DNA of 64,000 bases, from assembly GCA_021792755.1 (NCBI GenBank), contig JAJYUA010000002.1, positions 161,061 through 225,060 of the forward strand. The letters are read 5' to 3'. A program made the position numbers and the translations under genes. The notes beneath the pieces are model-generated. The model was given only the letters and a program-made list of their open reading frames with translations. It ran no database searches and was not told where the DNA came from. Shown piece by piece: positions 37,825 through 46,309 of this stretch; within the stretch, counting starts at the first letter, position 1; every line of letters begins with the position of its first letter. This stretch comes from Pseudomonadota bacterium. Lineage in GTDB: Bacteria > Pseudomonadota > Gammaproteobacteria > Steroidobacterales > Steroidobacteraceae.

Positions 37825-38886
37825 TCAGTGCGGGGGTCTGCCGTCGCCGCGCCCGCTGCCGCGCCTACCGCCACCGTAATTGCCACGCGCCGAATGTGGT
37901 CCAGGTCCGACTTGTGGGGCTGCGGGACCGACGCGCCGGGAAGGACCGGGCAGCGGGGCCGGCCGTGCGGGCACGATCCGATAACCCTGCCGTGGCGCGG
38001 CCGTCAGGCCGGGGGCGCGACGGGGTCGCGTTAGGGTGGGATAAGACACCCCTTGGCGATGCGCGGAATTGCGAACCCAAGGCCGCATCGGCACCGGCCC
38101 GCGGCGAGGTCGCGGCCCGATGACATAAAACCCGTGCCGACGCCAGTTCCAGCGCCCCCAGCCCCAGTACGGGCCGGTGATCCCGAAGCCGATGCCGAAC
38201 GTGATGACCGGTCCCGGATAGCAAAACCCGGGCAGGGGAAAGTAATAGGGCGGGTAGGCCGGCCAGGGCCAGGGGCCATAGATGACGGAGGAGTAGCAGG
38301 GAACGTATATCACATCAGGGCTCGTGGGCTCGATGATGACCTCTCTCTCTTCGGTGGCAACGCTCTGCTGCGGGCTCGAGCGCAGCTCCCCGGAGCCGAC
38401 GGCACGCTGGCGCAGCCGCTGGATCGAGTCCATGACATCGGCTTGCTGGGCGAGAAAGGCGTCCCCGAGCTGCGCGGTCCATTCGAGATGCTCGTTCATC
38501 ATGCGCAGCACGTGTGGAACAGCCACGAGCGCCTTGACGCTCGTGTCCCAGTTTTGCGGCGCCAGCGTCGCATCGAGTGCGACTTTGCGAAGCGATGCAT
38601 GGTCGTCGGCATCGAGCCAGCGGGTCGCTTCGACGATCTCCACTGGATAGGTCGCAGCCGTGAGGATCATGCCGAGCAGCGGATCGGAGTAGACCGCGAT
38701 CGGGGCGGTGAGCTGATCCAGCTGAGCGGGGGTGAAAGGCGGCGCCGTCTGCGCCCTCGCCTCGGCTGCCGGGCTTTCACCCGGTTGCACGGTGGATTCC
38801 TGTGCCGCCGGCGCGTAGCTCGTGACGCACAGCAGCCACGCCGCTCCTGCGAGCATCGTCGTCCACAGTCCGATTCGTCGATTCAT
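37825..38886 (-). CDS. DUF3300 domain protein, exported
   Basis: This 353-residue protein has a signal peptide (about 1-28, LCVTSYAPAAQ). The DUF3300 block is LDQLTAPIAVYSDPLLGMILTAATYP, continuing through RWLDADDHASLRK, WDTSVKALVAVPHVLRMM and DVIYVPCYSSVIYGPWPWP. The second half is Trp/Pro/Gly-rich and ends in a basic GGGRRGSGRGDGRPPH tail. The family is widespread in proteobacteria and its function is unknown. It precedes the RND operon on the same strand with a 51-bp gap, so it may be cotranscribed. Confidence 0.82.
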   Translation of the reverse strand: MNRRIGLWTTMLAGAAWLLCVTSYAPAAQESTVQPGESPAAEARAQTAPPFTPAQLDQLTAPIAVYSDPLLGMILTAATYPVEIVEATRWLDADDHASLRKVALDATLAPQNWDTSVKALVAVPHVLRMMNEHLEWTAQLGDAFLAQQADVMDSIQRLRQRAVGSGELRSSPQQSVATEEREVIIEPTSPDVIYVPCYSSVIYGPWPWPAYPPYYFPLPGFCYPGPVITFGIGFGITGPYWGWGRWNWRRHGFYVIGPRPRRGPVPMRPWVRNSAHRQGVSYPTLTRPRRAPGLTAAPRQGYRIVPARPAPLPGPSRRVGPAAPQVGPGPHSARGNYGGGRRGSGRGDGRPPH

Positions 38887-39140
38887 GGCAGCCCCGCTGA
38901 GCGCAATGCAGTAGACATCGTCCTACGCCGGACCGGCGTTGCCCATGCGCACAACCGCGTACGCCTGCAAGCAACATCGAGCAGGAGATTTGCGCCGCGA
39001 CCGCGATCGGGGTATTTCCGGCCGACAGTCCGGTCTCGAAGCTCACGCTGCGGGCTGTACGGATGGCGGCGCATCGCCTCGCGGCTCAAGGTGAGCCGGA
39101 TCGGGCACCGGGGACGGCGCCGGCTTGCGGAGGTCGGGTT

Positions 39141-40391
39141 TTGCAGCAGATGAGCCAGGTAGACGCCGGGCGCAACCGGCCCGAGGCCGATGCGCCCGCG
39201 GGCGAAATCGGCGCGCCGCACAAGCCCCGGCGCCGCCTCGCACTATTGGCGGCGGCGTTTGCGGTGGCCATCGTCGCAGGCGTGGCAGGATGGTGGGTCG
39301 TTCGACCCGCGCCAGCCGCGACCTATCTCATGGCCTCCGTGAGCCGGGGGGACATTTCCCCTACCGTCACGGCAACCGGTACCGTAAACCCCGTGATGAC
39401 GATCATCGTCGGCTCTTACGTGTCGGGTGTCATTCAGGACGTCTACTGCGATTACAACACGCGGGTGAAAAAGGGGCAGCTTTGCGCCAGAATCGATCCG
39501 CGCCCCTATGAGGCGGCACTCGAGCAGGCCAAGGGGCAGCTCGCGCGCGACAGTGCACAGCTCTCGGGCGCGCGCGCCGATCTTGCGCGCTACGCGGCGC
39601 TGGTGCAGCGGAATCTGGTCTCGCAGATGACCTATACCGACCAGGCGGCGCTGGTGCACCAGCTCGAGGGGCAGGCTCAGCTTGATCGGGCGCTGGTGTC
39701 GAACGCAAAGGTGAATCTCGGGTACACAAACATCATCTCGCCGGTGAACGGAACGGTGGTGGCGCGCAACATCACGATCGGGCAGACCGTGGCGGCGAGC
39801 TTTCAGACGCCCACGCTGTTTCTCATCGCCACCGACCTTACCCGGATGCAGGTCGACACCAACGTGAGTGAAAGCGATATCGGCGCGATCAAGAATGGCG
39901 ACGCGGCGCAGTTCACGGTCGCGGCCTATCCGGGGCGCACGTTTCGCGGCGCCATCGTACAGGTGCGACAAGCCCCTCAAGTCATACAGAACGTCGTGAC
40001 CTACGATGCCGTGGTCAGTGTCTCGAATCCGGACTTTCTGTTGAAACCGGGCATGACCGCGACGGTGGGAATCATCACGGCACGGCGCAGGAACGTGCTG
40101 CGCATACCCGACCAGGCGCTGCGGTTCTCGCCGGGCGGGCTGAAGCCGGCGCAGGCGGCCGGTGCGGCGGGCACCGCGGCGGCGGCAGCGAAGGCGGGCG
40201 GGCAGCCGGCCGAGGTGTGGGTGCTGCGCCAATCCGGGCCGGCGGCGGTTGCGATTGGCGTGGGGCTCGATGACGGGACGTACAGCGAGCTCGTGAGCGG
40301 TGATCTGCACGCGGGCGATGAGGTGATCGTCGGGGAGCGGACGGCGAGCGCGGCCGGGAAATCCGGCACGTTCCGCTTCTGGCACCTGTAG
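39141..40391 (+). CDS. MacA-like periplasmic adaptor
   Basis: This 416-residue membrane fusion protein has an N-terminal anchor (LLAAAFAVAIVAGVAGWWVV). The lipoyl halves are VSGVIQDVYCDYNTRVKKGQLCARID and IISPVNGTVVARNITIGQTV, around an alpha-hairpin. The C-terminus has FLLKPGMTATVGI and HAGDEVIVGERTA. It pairs with the ABC transporter gene 23 bases downstream, as MacA does with MacB. The TTG at 39141 is preferred as start because GGAGGT (39129-39134) lies 6 bases upstream; the ATG at 39150 would be 15 bases from it. No outer-membrane partner is encoded beside it. Confidence 0.85.
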   Translation: MQQMSQVDAGRNRPEADAPAGEIGAPHKPRRRLALLAAAFAVAIVAGVAGWWVVRPAPAATYLMASVSRGDISPTVTATGTVNPVMTIIVGSYVSGVIQDVYCDYNTRVKKGQLCARIDPRPYEAALEQAKGQLARDSAQLSGARADLARYAALVQRNLVSQMTYTDQAALVHQLEGQAQLDRALVSNAKVNLGYTNIISPVNGTVVARNITIGQTVAASFQTPTLFLIATDLTRMQVDTNVSESDIGAIKNGDAAQFTVAAYPGRTFRGAIVQVRQAPQVIQNVVTYDAVVSVSNPDFLLKPGMTATVGIITARRRNVLRIPDQALRFSPGGLKPAQAAGAAGTAAAAAKAGGQPAEVWVLRQSGPAAVAIGVGLDDGTYSELVSGDLHAGDEVIVGERTASAAGKSGTFRFWHL

Positions 40392-40413
40392 GGCCGTAAC
40401 GGTCGGTCGTGCC

Positions 40414-42600
40414 ATGGCTTCACCCGTCATTGAATTGCGGCAGATCAGCCGGCTGTACCGGGTCGGGGGAACGGAGCTGCGTGCGCTCGATGGAGTGCAG
40501 CTGACGATCGAGGGCGGTGAGTTTCTCGCGATCATGGGTGCGTCGGGCTCGGGCAAATCGACGCTCATGAACATCTGCGGCTGCCTCGACCGGCCGACGG
40601 GCGGTCAGTATCTGTTCGAGGGGGTTGACCTCAGGCGATTGAGCGAGCCGGCGCTCGCGCGGCTGCGCAGCGGGCGGATCGGCTTCGTTTTTCAGAGCTT
40701 CAACCTGCTGTCGCGCACGAGCGCGCTTGAAAACGTGGCGCTGCCGCTGTTCTACGGCGCCTCCGGCCCCCTGAGCCGCCACGAGCGTCACGCGCGCGCG
40801 CGCGCGGCGCTCGCCGAGCTCGGCCTGGGAGAGCGCGAACGGAGCACTCCGAGCCAGCTCTCGGGCGGACAGCAGCAGCGTGTTGCGATCGCACGCGCGC
40901 TCATCAACCGCCCCGATGTGCTGCTGGCCGATGAGCCGACCGGGAACCTCGATACGCGCGCCTCGCACGAGATCATGCAGACCCTGCGGCGGCTCAATCG
41001 CGAGCGGGGCGTCACGGTCATCGTGGTGACTCACGAGCGTGACATCGCCGGTTATGCCGATCGCATCATCATGATGCGCGACGGCAAGATCGTCTCCGAC
41101 GAGGCCAATCGCGCACCCGCACCGGTGCAAGAGAGCCAAGCGGCCACGGGCGCGGTCACGGAATCCTCGGCGCCGGCCGGTCTCGTGCCAGGCGGCCGAC
41201 CGCCTGCTCGGGGAGGCGGGGCGCCGCCTGCGATCGCCGCTGCGGCTTCGCTCGGTTTTGCCAGGATGATTCTCTCGAGCGCGGCTCAGGCGGTGGGCCG
41301 AAACGCGCTGAGGTCCATTCTCACCATGTTGGGGGTGTTCATCGGTGTCGCGGCACTCATTGCCATGGTGGCGGTCGGTCAGGGCGCCAATCAGGCGGTC
41401 GCCCGGCAAATCCAGAGTCTGGGAACCAATATGCTGGTGGTGGTACCGGGGGCGACGACGGCTGGCGGCGTGCGTGCCGGCTTCGGAAGCGCCTCGACGC
41501 TGACGGTCGACGATGCCCGCGCGCTGCGCCGGGATGATCCTGCCGTTGCCGCCGTGGGCTACATGATCCGCCAGCTCGCCCAGGTGCAGTACGGCGGGCA
41601 GAACTGGACGACCAGCATCCAGGGGGTGACGCCGCAGTACCTGCAGATCACCAACTGGCGGATCGCGGCCGGCCGCACGCTCAACGGGATCGACGAGCGT
41701 GACGCGGCCATGGTGGCCCTTATCGGCGATACGGTCTACCGGCAGCTGTTCTCGCCTTTCGAGAATCCGATTGGGGCTCGAATCGAAGTGAAGGGACAGA
41801 GCATGGTGGTCGTCGGGTTGCTTGCCGCCAAGGGACAGACCGCCTTCGGACAGGACCAGGACGATGTGGTGATGATTCCCTTCAACGCCGCGCAGGAGAA
41901 GGTCCTCGGGGTCGCGGCGCCGAGCGCCGCGCAGAGCATCGCTACGACCACCATCGGCAATGCGACGATGAGCGTCACCAGCTCTGCGGCAGCGTTTCCC
42001 CCGCCGCCGAACCCCTACGACATACCGCCGCGCATGACCGGATACGTCAACGCCATCTTTGTGCAGGCTGCGAGCCAGGCCCTCGTTCCCGCGGCCCTGC
42101 GGCAGGTGACCGACACCCTCATGCGCCGCCACCGCATCGCTCCCGGGGATACCGCGGATTTCGCCGTCCACAACCTCAGCCAGATCGCGCAGACCGCCGA
42201 GGGCTCCTCGCGCATCATGGCGCTGCTGCTCGCCGTCGTGGCCTCGATCTCGCTGCTGGTCGGCGGCATCGGTATCATGAACATTCTGCTGGTGTCGGTC
42301 ACCGAGCGCACGCGCGAGATCGGGCTGCGGATGGCGATCGGAGCGCGCCGCCTGCACGTGCTCCTGCAGTTCCTCGTCGAGTCGATCTTCCTCAGTGTCA
42401 CAGGCGGCATCGCCGGCATCCTCGCGGGGGTGGCGGTCTCGCTGCTCGTCTCGGCGGTCGCGCACTGGCCGACCCTGCTCTCGGCGGGGGCGATTGGCGG
42501 CGGATTCCTGTTCTCGGCCGGCGTCGGAATTTTCTTCGGCTACTACCCGGCGCGCAAGGCCGCGCGCCTGGACCCGATCGAGGCGCTGCGGTACGAGTGA
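40414..42600 (+). CDS. MacB-like ABC transporter, fused ATPase and permease
   Basis: This 728-residue protein joins an ABC ATPase (about 1-240) to a MacB-type permease. Walker A is GASGSGKST, the signature is LSGGQQQRVAIARAL and Walker B is VLLADEPTGNLD. After a Pro/Ala linker (about 230-270) come TM1 (LRSILTMLGVFIGVAALIAMV), a large periplasmic domain, and three C-terminal helices with the FtsX motif GIGIMNILLVSVTERTREIGLRMAIGA. It drives export of peptides, lipids or macrolide-like molecules by mechanotransmission. It is longer than E. coli MacB, mainly in the linker and periplasmic part. Confidence 0.88.
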   Translation: MASPVIELRQISRLYRVGGTELRALDGVQLTIEGGEFLAIMGASGSGKSTLMNICGCLDRPTGGQYLFEGVDLRRLSEPALARLRSGRIGFVFQSFNLLSRTSALENVALPLFYGASGPLSRHERHARARAALAELGLGERERSTPSQLSGGQQQRVAIARALINRPDVLLADEPTGNLDTRASHEIMQTLRRLNRERGVTVIVVTHERDIAGYADRIIMMRDGKIVSDEANRAPAPVQESQAATGAVTESSAPAGLVPGGRPPARGGGAPPAIAAAASLGFARMILSSAAQAVGRNALRSILTMLGVFIGVAALIAMVAVGQGANQAVARQIQSLGTNMLVVVPGATTAGGVRAGFGSASTLTVDDARALRRDDPAVAAVGYMIRQLAQVQYGGQNWTTSIQGVTPQYLQITNWRIAAGRTLNGIDERDAAMVALIGDTVYRQLFSPFENPIGARIEVKGQSMVVVGLLAAKGQTAFGQDQDDVVMIPFNAAQEKVLGVAAPSAAQSIATTTIGNATMSVTSSAAAFPPPPNPYDIPPRMTGYVNAIFVQAASQALVPAALRQVTDTLMRRHRIAPGDTADFAVHNLSQIAQTAEGSSRIMALLLAVVASISLLVGGIGIMNILLVSVTERTREIGLRMAIGARRLHVLLQFLVESIFLSVTGGIAGILAGVAVSLLVSAVAHWPTLLSAGAIGGGFLFSAGVGIFFGYYPARKAARLDPIEALRYE

Positions 42601-42648
42601 GCGCCGCGGGCCGCATCGCCTCGGCGGTGCTCGCCGGCGCCTTGCGCC

Positions 42649-43194
42649 CTACGTCAGGTGAAGCGTGCTCGCCTGCGGGCCGAGATCGCCGGCTTCCTCG
42701 GAGAATCGAACCTGCATGCCGGTGGCGAGATCCTCGAACCGGCCGCCGACGAGGCTGTTGCGATGAAAGTAGATCAGGCGTCCGTCGGCGGTCTCGATGC
42801 GACCGCAGCCGCGCTCGACGTCGAGCTCACAGATGTGCCCGCGAGCGATCTCGCTGTGGCGCTTCACCTCCCCTCGCCGCCTGCGCTCGTACTCCTCGAG
42901 CTTGCGGCGCGCCGCGAGAAACGCGTCGCGCAGGGCCACATACGGATCCTCGTGGGCGTGATCCTCGGGATGCGCGTGCCGGATCGCAATCTGCTCGTCC
43001 GCAAGCGTGATGTCGATCCTGAAATCGTAGAGCGCGCCCCGGTGCTGATGATGAGGCGAGGGCTCGAGGATGACATGGCAGCGCACGATGTGCGCGCTGA
43101 ACCGGTCCAGTCTCGCGGCCAGCTCGCGGATGCGCGCTTCGAGCGCGGGGGAGGGGTCCGTGTGGCGGAAGGTGATCTGAAGCGGAAGTATCAT
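42649..43194 (-). CDS. HPF/RaiA-type ribosome-associated protein fused to a cold-shock domain
   Basis: This 181-residue protein has an N-terminal HPF/RaiA domain (about 1-105: LPLQITFRHTDPSPALEARIRELAARL, then the basic-helix region ALRDAFLAARRKLEEYERRRRG). A cold-shock-like domain follows (about 118-181: GHICELDVERGCGRIETADG, LIYFHRNSLVGGRFEDLATG). HPF/RaiA proteins bind the 30S subunit and silence ribosomes in stasis; the cold-shock domain could add RNA binding. The RNP1 core is degenerate. The ATG at 43194 is chosen because the family homology begins there. It is convergent with the MacB-like gene. Confidence 0.85.
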   Translation of the reverse strand: MILPLQITFRHTDPSPALEARIRELAARLDRFSAHIVRCHVILEPSPHHQHRGALYDFRIDITLADEQIAIRHAHPEDHAHEDPYVALRDAFLAARRKLEEYERRRRGEVKRHSEIARGHICELDVERGCGRIETADGRLIYFHRNSLVGGRFEDLATGMQVRFSEEAGDLGPQASTLHLT

Positions 43195-43468
43195 GGGCAA
43201 TCCCTCGATGAGGGTGAACGGCACCCGGGAGTGAAGCAGTGCCTGCGGGCTCGCGCCGCGCAGCTTCGCGACGCCGCCGCGCGGCGCTGCCGGGAGGCTT
43301 GCGCGAGGTTGCGAGACACGGCCACGATGGCCCGGCGTTGCGAGGCGCCGTGGCGCCTGCCGGTGCTCCTCGCCGGGCGGGACAGGCAAATCATATCCAC
43401 CGCGATCACAACGCAAGCCGCGCGACGCGGCAATCCGTACTTTTCCGCGGCGCCCGCGCCGGTCTTCA
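43195..43468. other. Intergenic stretch, no gene seen
   Basis: This is the upstream region of the HPF-type gene. The translations in both strands are arginine-rich and featureless, and no clear promoter boxes could be placed. Confidence 0.35.
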
Positions 43469-43642
43469 TCAGCCGCCCCGGTCGAGGGCGAGCGTGAACG
43501 GATGACCGTCGACGGACTGCAGCGCCAGCCGATAGCGGCCGGCGTTCAGGTGAAGATCCGGCAGTGCGGGCGGCAGCGTGATGACGGCGCGCGCCTGCTC
43601 CACCGTCGCATCGCTTGCTCCCGGGGCGATGTCACTTCGCAT
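43469..43642 (-). CDS. Small hypothetical protein
   Basis: This 57-codon frame reads MRSDIAPGASDATVEQAR and ends LHLNAGRYRLALQSVDGHPF plus a short tail. The second half looks protein-like rather than random, with alternating hydrophobic residues. I recognise no family. It follows the L,D-transpeptidase gene on the same strand with a gap of 67 bases. It could be a remnant of a longer gene. Confidence 0.3.
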   Translation of the reverse strand: MRSDIAPGASDATVEQARAVITLPPALPDLHLNAGRYRLALQSVDGHPFTLALDRGG

Positions 43643-43709
43643 ACCCGTCGACGGGAGCCTCGGGCACGGGCCTTGCGATCGGCGCACGCCCAGGGGCTGC
43701 GCGCTCGCT

Positions 43710-44570
43710 TTATGACGTCGGGGACGACCCGCGGGCAGGCGTGCCGGCAGTGTCAGAGAGGTGCCGCTTCGGTGCGTCGATCGAGGCAACCCCGACGCCG
43801 CGGGAGGCGTGCCCAATCGCCCCATCGGGGCCCTGAGTCTGCTCGGCCATCAGGTCGCCTCTGAGGTAAGCCAGGGAATCCAGCCACTTGGGATCCGGGT
43901 AGTACCCGACCAGCACGGTGCCGTCGCGGATCACGTTCACGACGGCGCTTTCCACGCCCCGGCTCAGGGCGAAGCAGCCCCAGCTGCGGCCCATGCGGCC
44001 GTATTTGCGAGCAAACGCTTTGCTGACGTACCAGGCGCCGTGCATGACGATGTCGCGGCGGTAGGCGGCGCTGTTGAATCCAGGATTCAGCCCGTGAAGC
44101 CGCAGCGAGTAGCCATCGTTGCCATAAAAGGTGTGGCCGGTCACGTACACTCCGAGGCTGCTCGCCTCGGAGCCCGCTTGGTTGGAGAAATGGGTCGCGT
44201 AGGTGAGTCCGCTGCCTTTGCCGTGCGCCACGTAGGTGTAGAAGAGCACCTTTCCGGTGCGCACGTCGGCAACGGCGAGCCGCCTTTTGGCCGACGACAG
44301 CGCAAAGTCGACGATCGTCACGAGCGGCTTGTCGGTCAGATGCCGCTGCTCGAGATGGAAATACGCGTCGAGCGAGGTCAGGATGGCTTTGATGCCGATG
44401 TTGGGCGCCTGCGCATGAATCGTCTGCGCGAGCCGATCCCAGGAAGTTCCCGCGCGCGCGCCGGCGTGGGCCGAGATCGCAACACAGAGCGTCGCCAGCG
44501 CCCATGCGCCCGGGCGCCAGGCGCGCGGCCGCGCGGCCGCAATCGCGCGTACGCGCGCATCGTTCATCAT
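43710..44570 (-). CDS. L,D-transpeptidase-like protein, YkuD_2 family
   Basis: This 286-residue exported protein has a signal peptide (ALATLCVAISAHAGARA). The murein L,D-transpeptidase catalytic domain of the second type follows: LVTIVDFALSSAKRRLAVADV, YVTGHTFYGNDGYSLRLHGLN, IVMHGAWYVS and the active-site block MGRSWGCFALSRG with the catalytic Cys. Such enzymes act on peptidoglycan stem peptides in the periplasm. Another L,D-transpeptidase gene lies just upstream on the same strand. The C-terminal 35 residues are low-complexity. Confidence 0.83.
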   Translation of the reverse strand: MMNDARVRAIAAARPRAWRPGAWALATLCVAISAHAGARAGTSWDRLAQTIHAQAPNIGIKAILTSLDAYFHLEQRHLTDKPLVTIVDFALSSAKRRLAVADVRTGKVLFYTYVAHGKGSGLTYATHFSNQAGSEASSLGVYVTGHTFYGNDGYSLRLHGLNPGFNSAAYRRDIVMHGAWYVSKAFARKYGRMGRSWGCFALSRGVESAVVNVIRDGTVLVGYYPDPKWLDSLAYLRGDLMAEQTQGPDGAIGHASRGVGVASIDAPKRHLSDTAGTPARGSSPTS

Positions 44571-44692
44571 CACATCATCATCCTCGGGTATCACGGCCCT
44601 GCCGCGCCGGCCGCAACTCGCAAGCTCCCGTCTGCTTGGACAGCGGCCTCGTGGCCGCAGGGTTCAACGCGCAGCTCGGAGCATGGATACTA

Positions 44693-45607
44693 TCATTTAC
44701 CGCAGGATGCCAACGCTGAACTGACGTGCGGGTCGCGATCGCCGCGCACAGGCGTCGGCGCAGTCTTGGCCGGCGGCGGCGGAAAAGCCGGGGCTTGCCC
44801 GATGATCAGCACCGGCGGTCCGTTTGCGAGATCGTGGAAGCGCCCGTCGTCCGGATGCGGCGCGATCGCCCACTCGAAGAGCGTCCGCGCGCTCTCGAGT
44901 ATCGGGTGGCGGGGATCGCCGTAATATTCCTTCTGCATCTGCTCGTCGTACAGTCCGATGCATCCATGCGATGCGGGATAGCCCGGTATGTCTCGCCCAT
45001 GGATCCAGTCGGCGACGCCCTGGGCAGTGATGAAGAATCTCAGGGCATAGTGCATGGGATAGGGCGTGCGGGTCCCTTCTATGTCATAGACCGAGGAGCT
45101 GTGCAGCCGATCGTAGGCGGTCACCTTGAAAAGGCCATCCGGCGTCGGATCGGTGCTCTTGCCCGAGGCGATGGGGAAGGACAGGACGAGCTTGCCGTGC
45201 TCATACGCGCCCAGGAATTGCTCCGTCAGGTTCACGAGAATGAATTTGGGGAACTCGTCCGCAGGCCGGTAGCGCTTCGGCATGGGCGTAAAATCGTGCA
45301 CCTGGCGAAGATCGGCGGGAACCTTGATGCGCACTCCGGGATAGATGTGGCGCCGGTCGATGCGGTTGAAGCGCAGGACACCCTGCCAATGCGCGCCGAA
45401 AAGACCGCTCAGCGTGTCGTGACGGCCGATCCGATGGCAGGTCCAGGCGATGGCGGCATCGTCCGGATAGTGAATCTTGCAGGTGTCGGGGACCGGCTGC
45501 GCGAAGGCCGCCAATGCAATCGCCACCGCCGGCACGGCGAGCGGCCACGCGCGATGGGACGTCCGTGTTTTCGGTTGGCACACTCGTCGCACTGATCCGA
45601 ACCTCAT
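44693..45607 (-). CDS. L,D-transpeptidase, YkuD family with LysM-like region
   Basis: This 304-residue exported protein has a signal peptide (WPLAVPAVAIALAAFAQP), a LysM-like segment (IGRHDTLSGLFGAHWQGVLRFN ... IYPGVRIKVP) and a YkuD domain (about 125-275). The catalytic block is GYPASHGCIGLYDEQ. The residue after CI is usually Arg or Asn (SHGC-I/V-R/N) and is Gly here. It would cross-link peptidoglycan or attach proteins to it. The start at 45607 gives a compact signal peptide. The second, YkuD_2-type enzyme follows downstream. Confidence 0.87.
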   Translation of the reverse strand: MRFGSVRRVCQPKTRTSHRAWPLAVPAVAIALAAFAQPVPDTCKIHYPDDAAIAWTCHRIGRHDTLSGLFGAHWQGVLRFNRIDRRHIYPGVRIKVPADLRQVHDFTPMPKRYRPADEFPKFILVNLTEQFLGAYEHGKLVLSFPIASGKSTDPTPDGLFKVTAYDRLHSSSVYDIEGTRTPYPMHYALRFFITAQGVADWIHGRDIPGYPASHGCIGLYDEQMQKEYYGDPRHPILESARTLFEWAIAPHPDDGRFHDLANGPPVLIIGQAPAFPPPPAKTAPTPVRGDRDPHVSSALASCGK

Positions 45608-46208
45608 TTCACCGTCCGTCCCGGCTCCGGCCTGCGCCGCCGACGCGCACTCCGAGGCCACCCTCACGATGTACGGAGCAGAGGCCCTTCAACAAGCAAG
45701 ATTCGGTCCGCTCGAGGCGGGAGCGGCAGGACATCATCGCGATCGCGTCATGAGGTGACTGAGAGGCTGTCCGACAAGACAGCGACCGCAGCGTAAGCGG
45801 GCGGGGTCGGCTCGGACCATAAGGGAAAACCACCTCCGCAGGCTCGTGTAGGGGTGCAAAGGGCTTGCCGCCCGAGACCGGTCTTCAGCCGCCAGCGCCG
45901 GGTCAAGACCGTCTTGCCCGCCGAAGTTGACGTCGAAGTCGGGGCCGGAATTGACCGCGCCGCGCCATGGCGCCATTATTCCCCGCCTGACTTGGCGCAA
46001 CAGAGGCCGAAGTCGAGCCGATGCGCTGGATGAATCGCTCGGTCGGGGCGCGGCGAGGCGCCTCGCAGGTCTGACGGCTCTGCCGGCGCGGGCTGCGGGC
46101 GGCCGGTGTGCGCAGGTTTTCATGTTATCTTGAGACGGGCGTTCACTTTTGCATGATTCCGCCGCTCCGTTGGGACTTGCCGAGGCAGGGCGCGGCGGAG
46201 GTCCGATT
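45608..46208. other. Intergenic stretch upstream of the enolase leader
   Basis: No gene is recognised. A TTGAGA at 46130-46135 with CATGAT at 46152-46157 is a weak promoter candidate for the enolase leader; an extended -10-like TGTTATCTT overlaps it at 46124-46132. The remainder shows no repeat or RNA that I can name. Confidence 0.35.
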
Positions 46209-46258
46209 GCGGGGATGGGTCGCCCTCGCACCGCCCGATCGGGCTGATGACTGCTGCC
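46209..46258 (+). ncRNA. Probable fluoride (crcB) riboswitch in front of enolase
   Basis: The layout follows crcB RNAs. P1 is GCGGGG (46209-46214) with CCTCGC (46224-46229). It encloses the loop ATGGGTCGC. Then come a short ACC linker, P2 GCCC-GATC-GGGC (46233-46244) and the conserved tail TGATGACTGCTGCC. The GATG in the loop and the TGATGA plus CTGC in the tail match the two riboswitches at 55.7-55.9 kb. The pseudoknot is weaker here: GGTC with GACT gives four pairs, one of them G-U. Enolase is a known target of fluoride riboswitches. A GAAAA-loop hairpin (46262-46278) just downstream may be part of the expression platform. Confidence 0.6.
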
Positions 46259-46309
46259 GGCCCGCCCGAAAAGGGCGGTGGACAGGCTATTTTTGGACGC
46301 AACAGGCCT

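Noticed and set aside
36175..38034. 619-codon plus-strand open frame opposite the RND permease and DUF3300 genes
   Set aside because: The charged, repeat-like translation is the shadow of conserved membrane-protein codons on the other strand.
45734..46231. Minus-strand frame upstream of enolase as a transposase remnant
   Set aside because: Parts looked protein-like (GPDFDVNFGGQDG), but no transposase motif, terminal repeats or family match could be named.
46262..46278. GAAAA-loop hairpin before enolase as an intrinsic terminator
   Set aside because: The stem is only 6 bp and the T-run (TATTTTT) starts about 10 bases after it; kept only as a possible part of the riboswitch platform.
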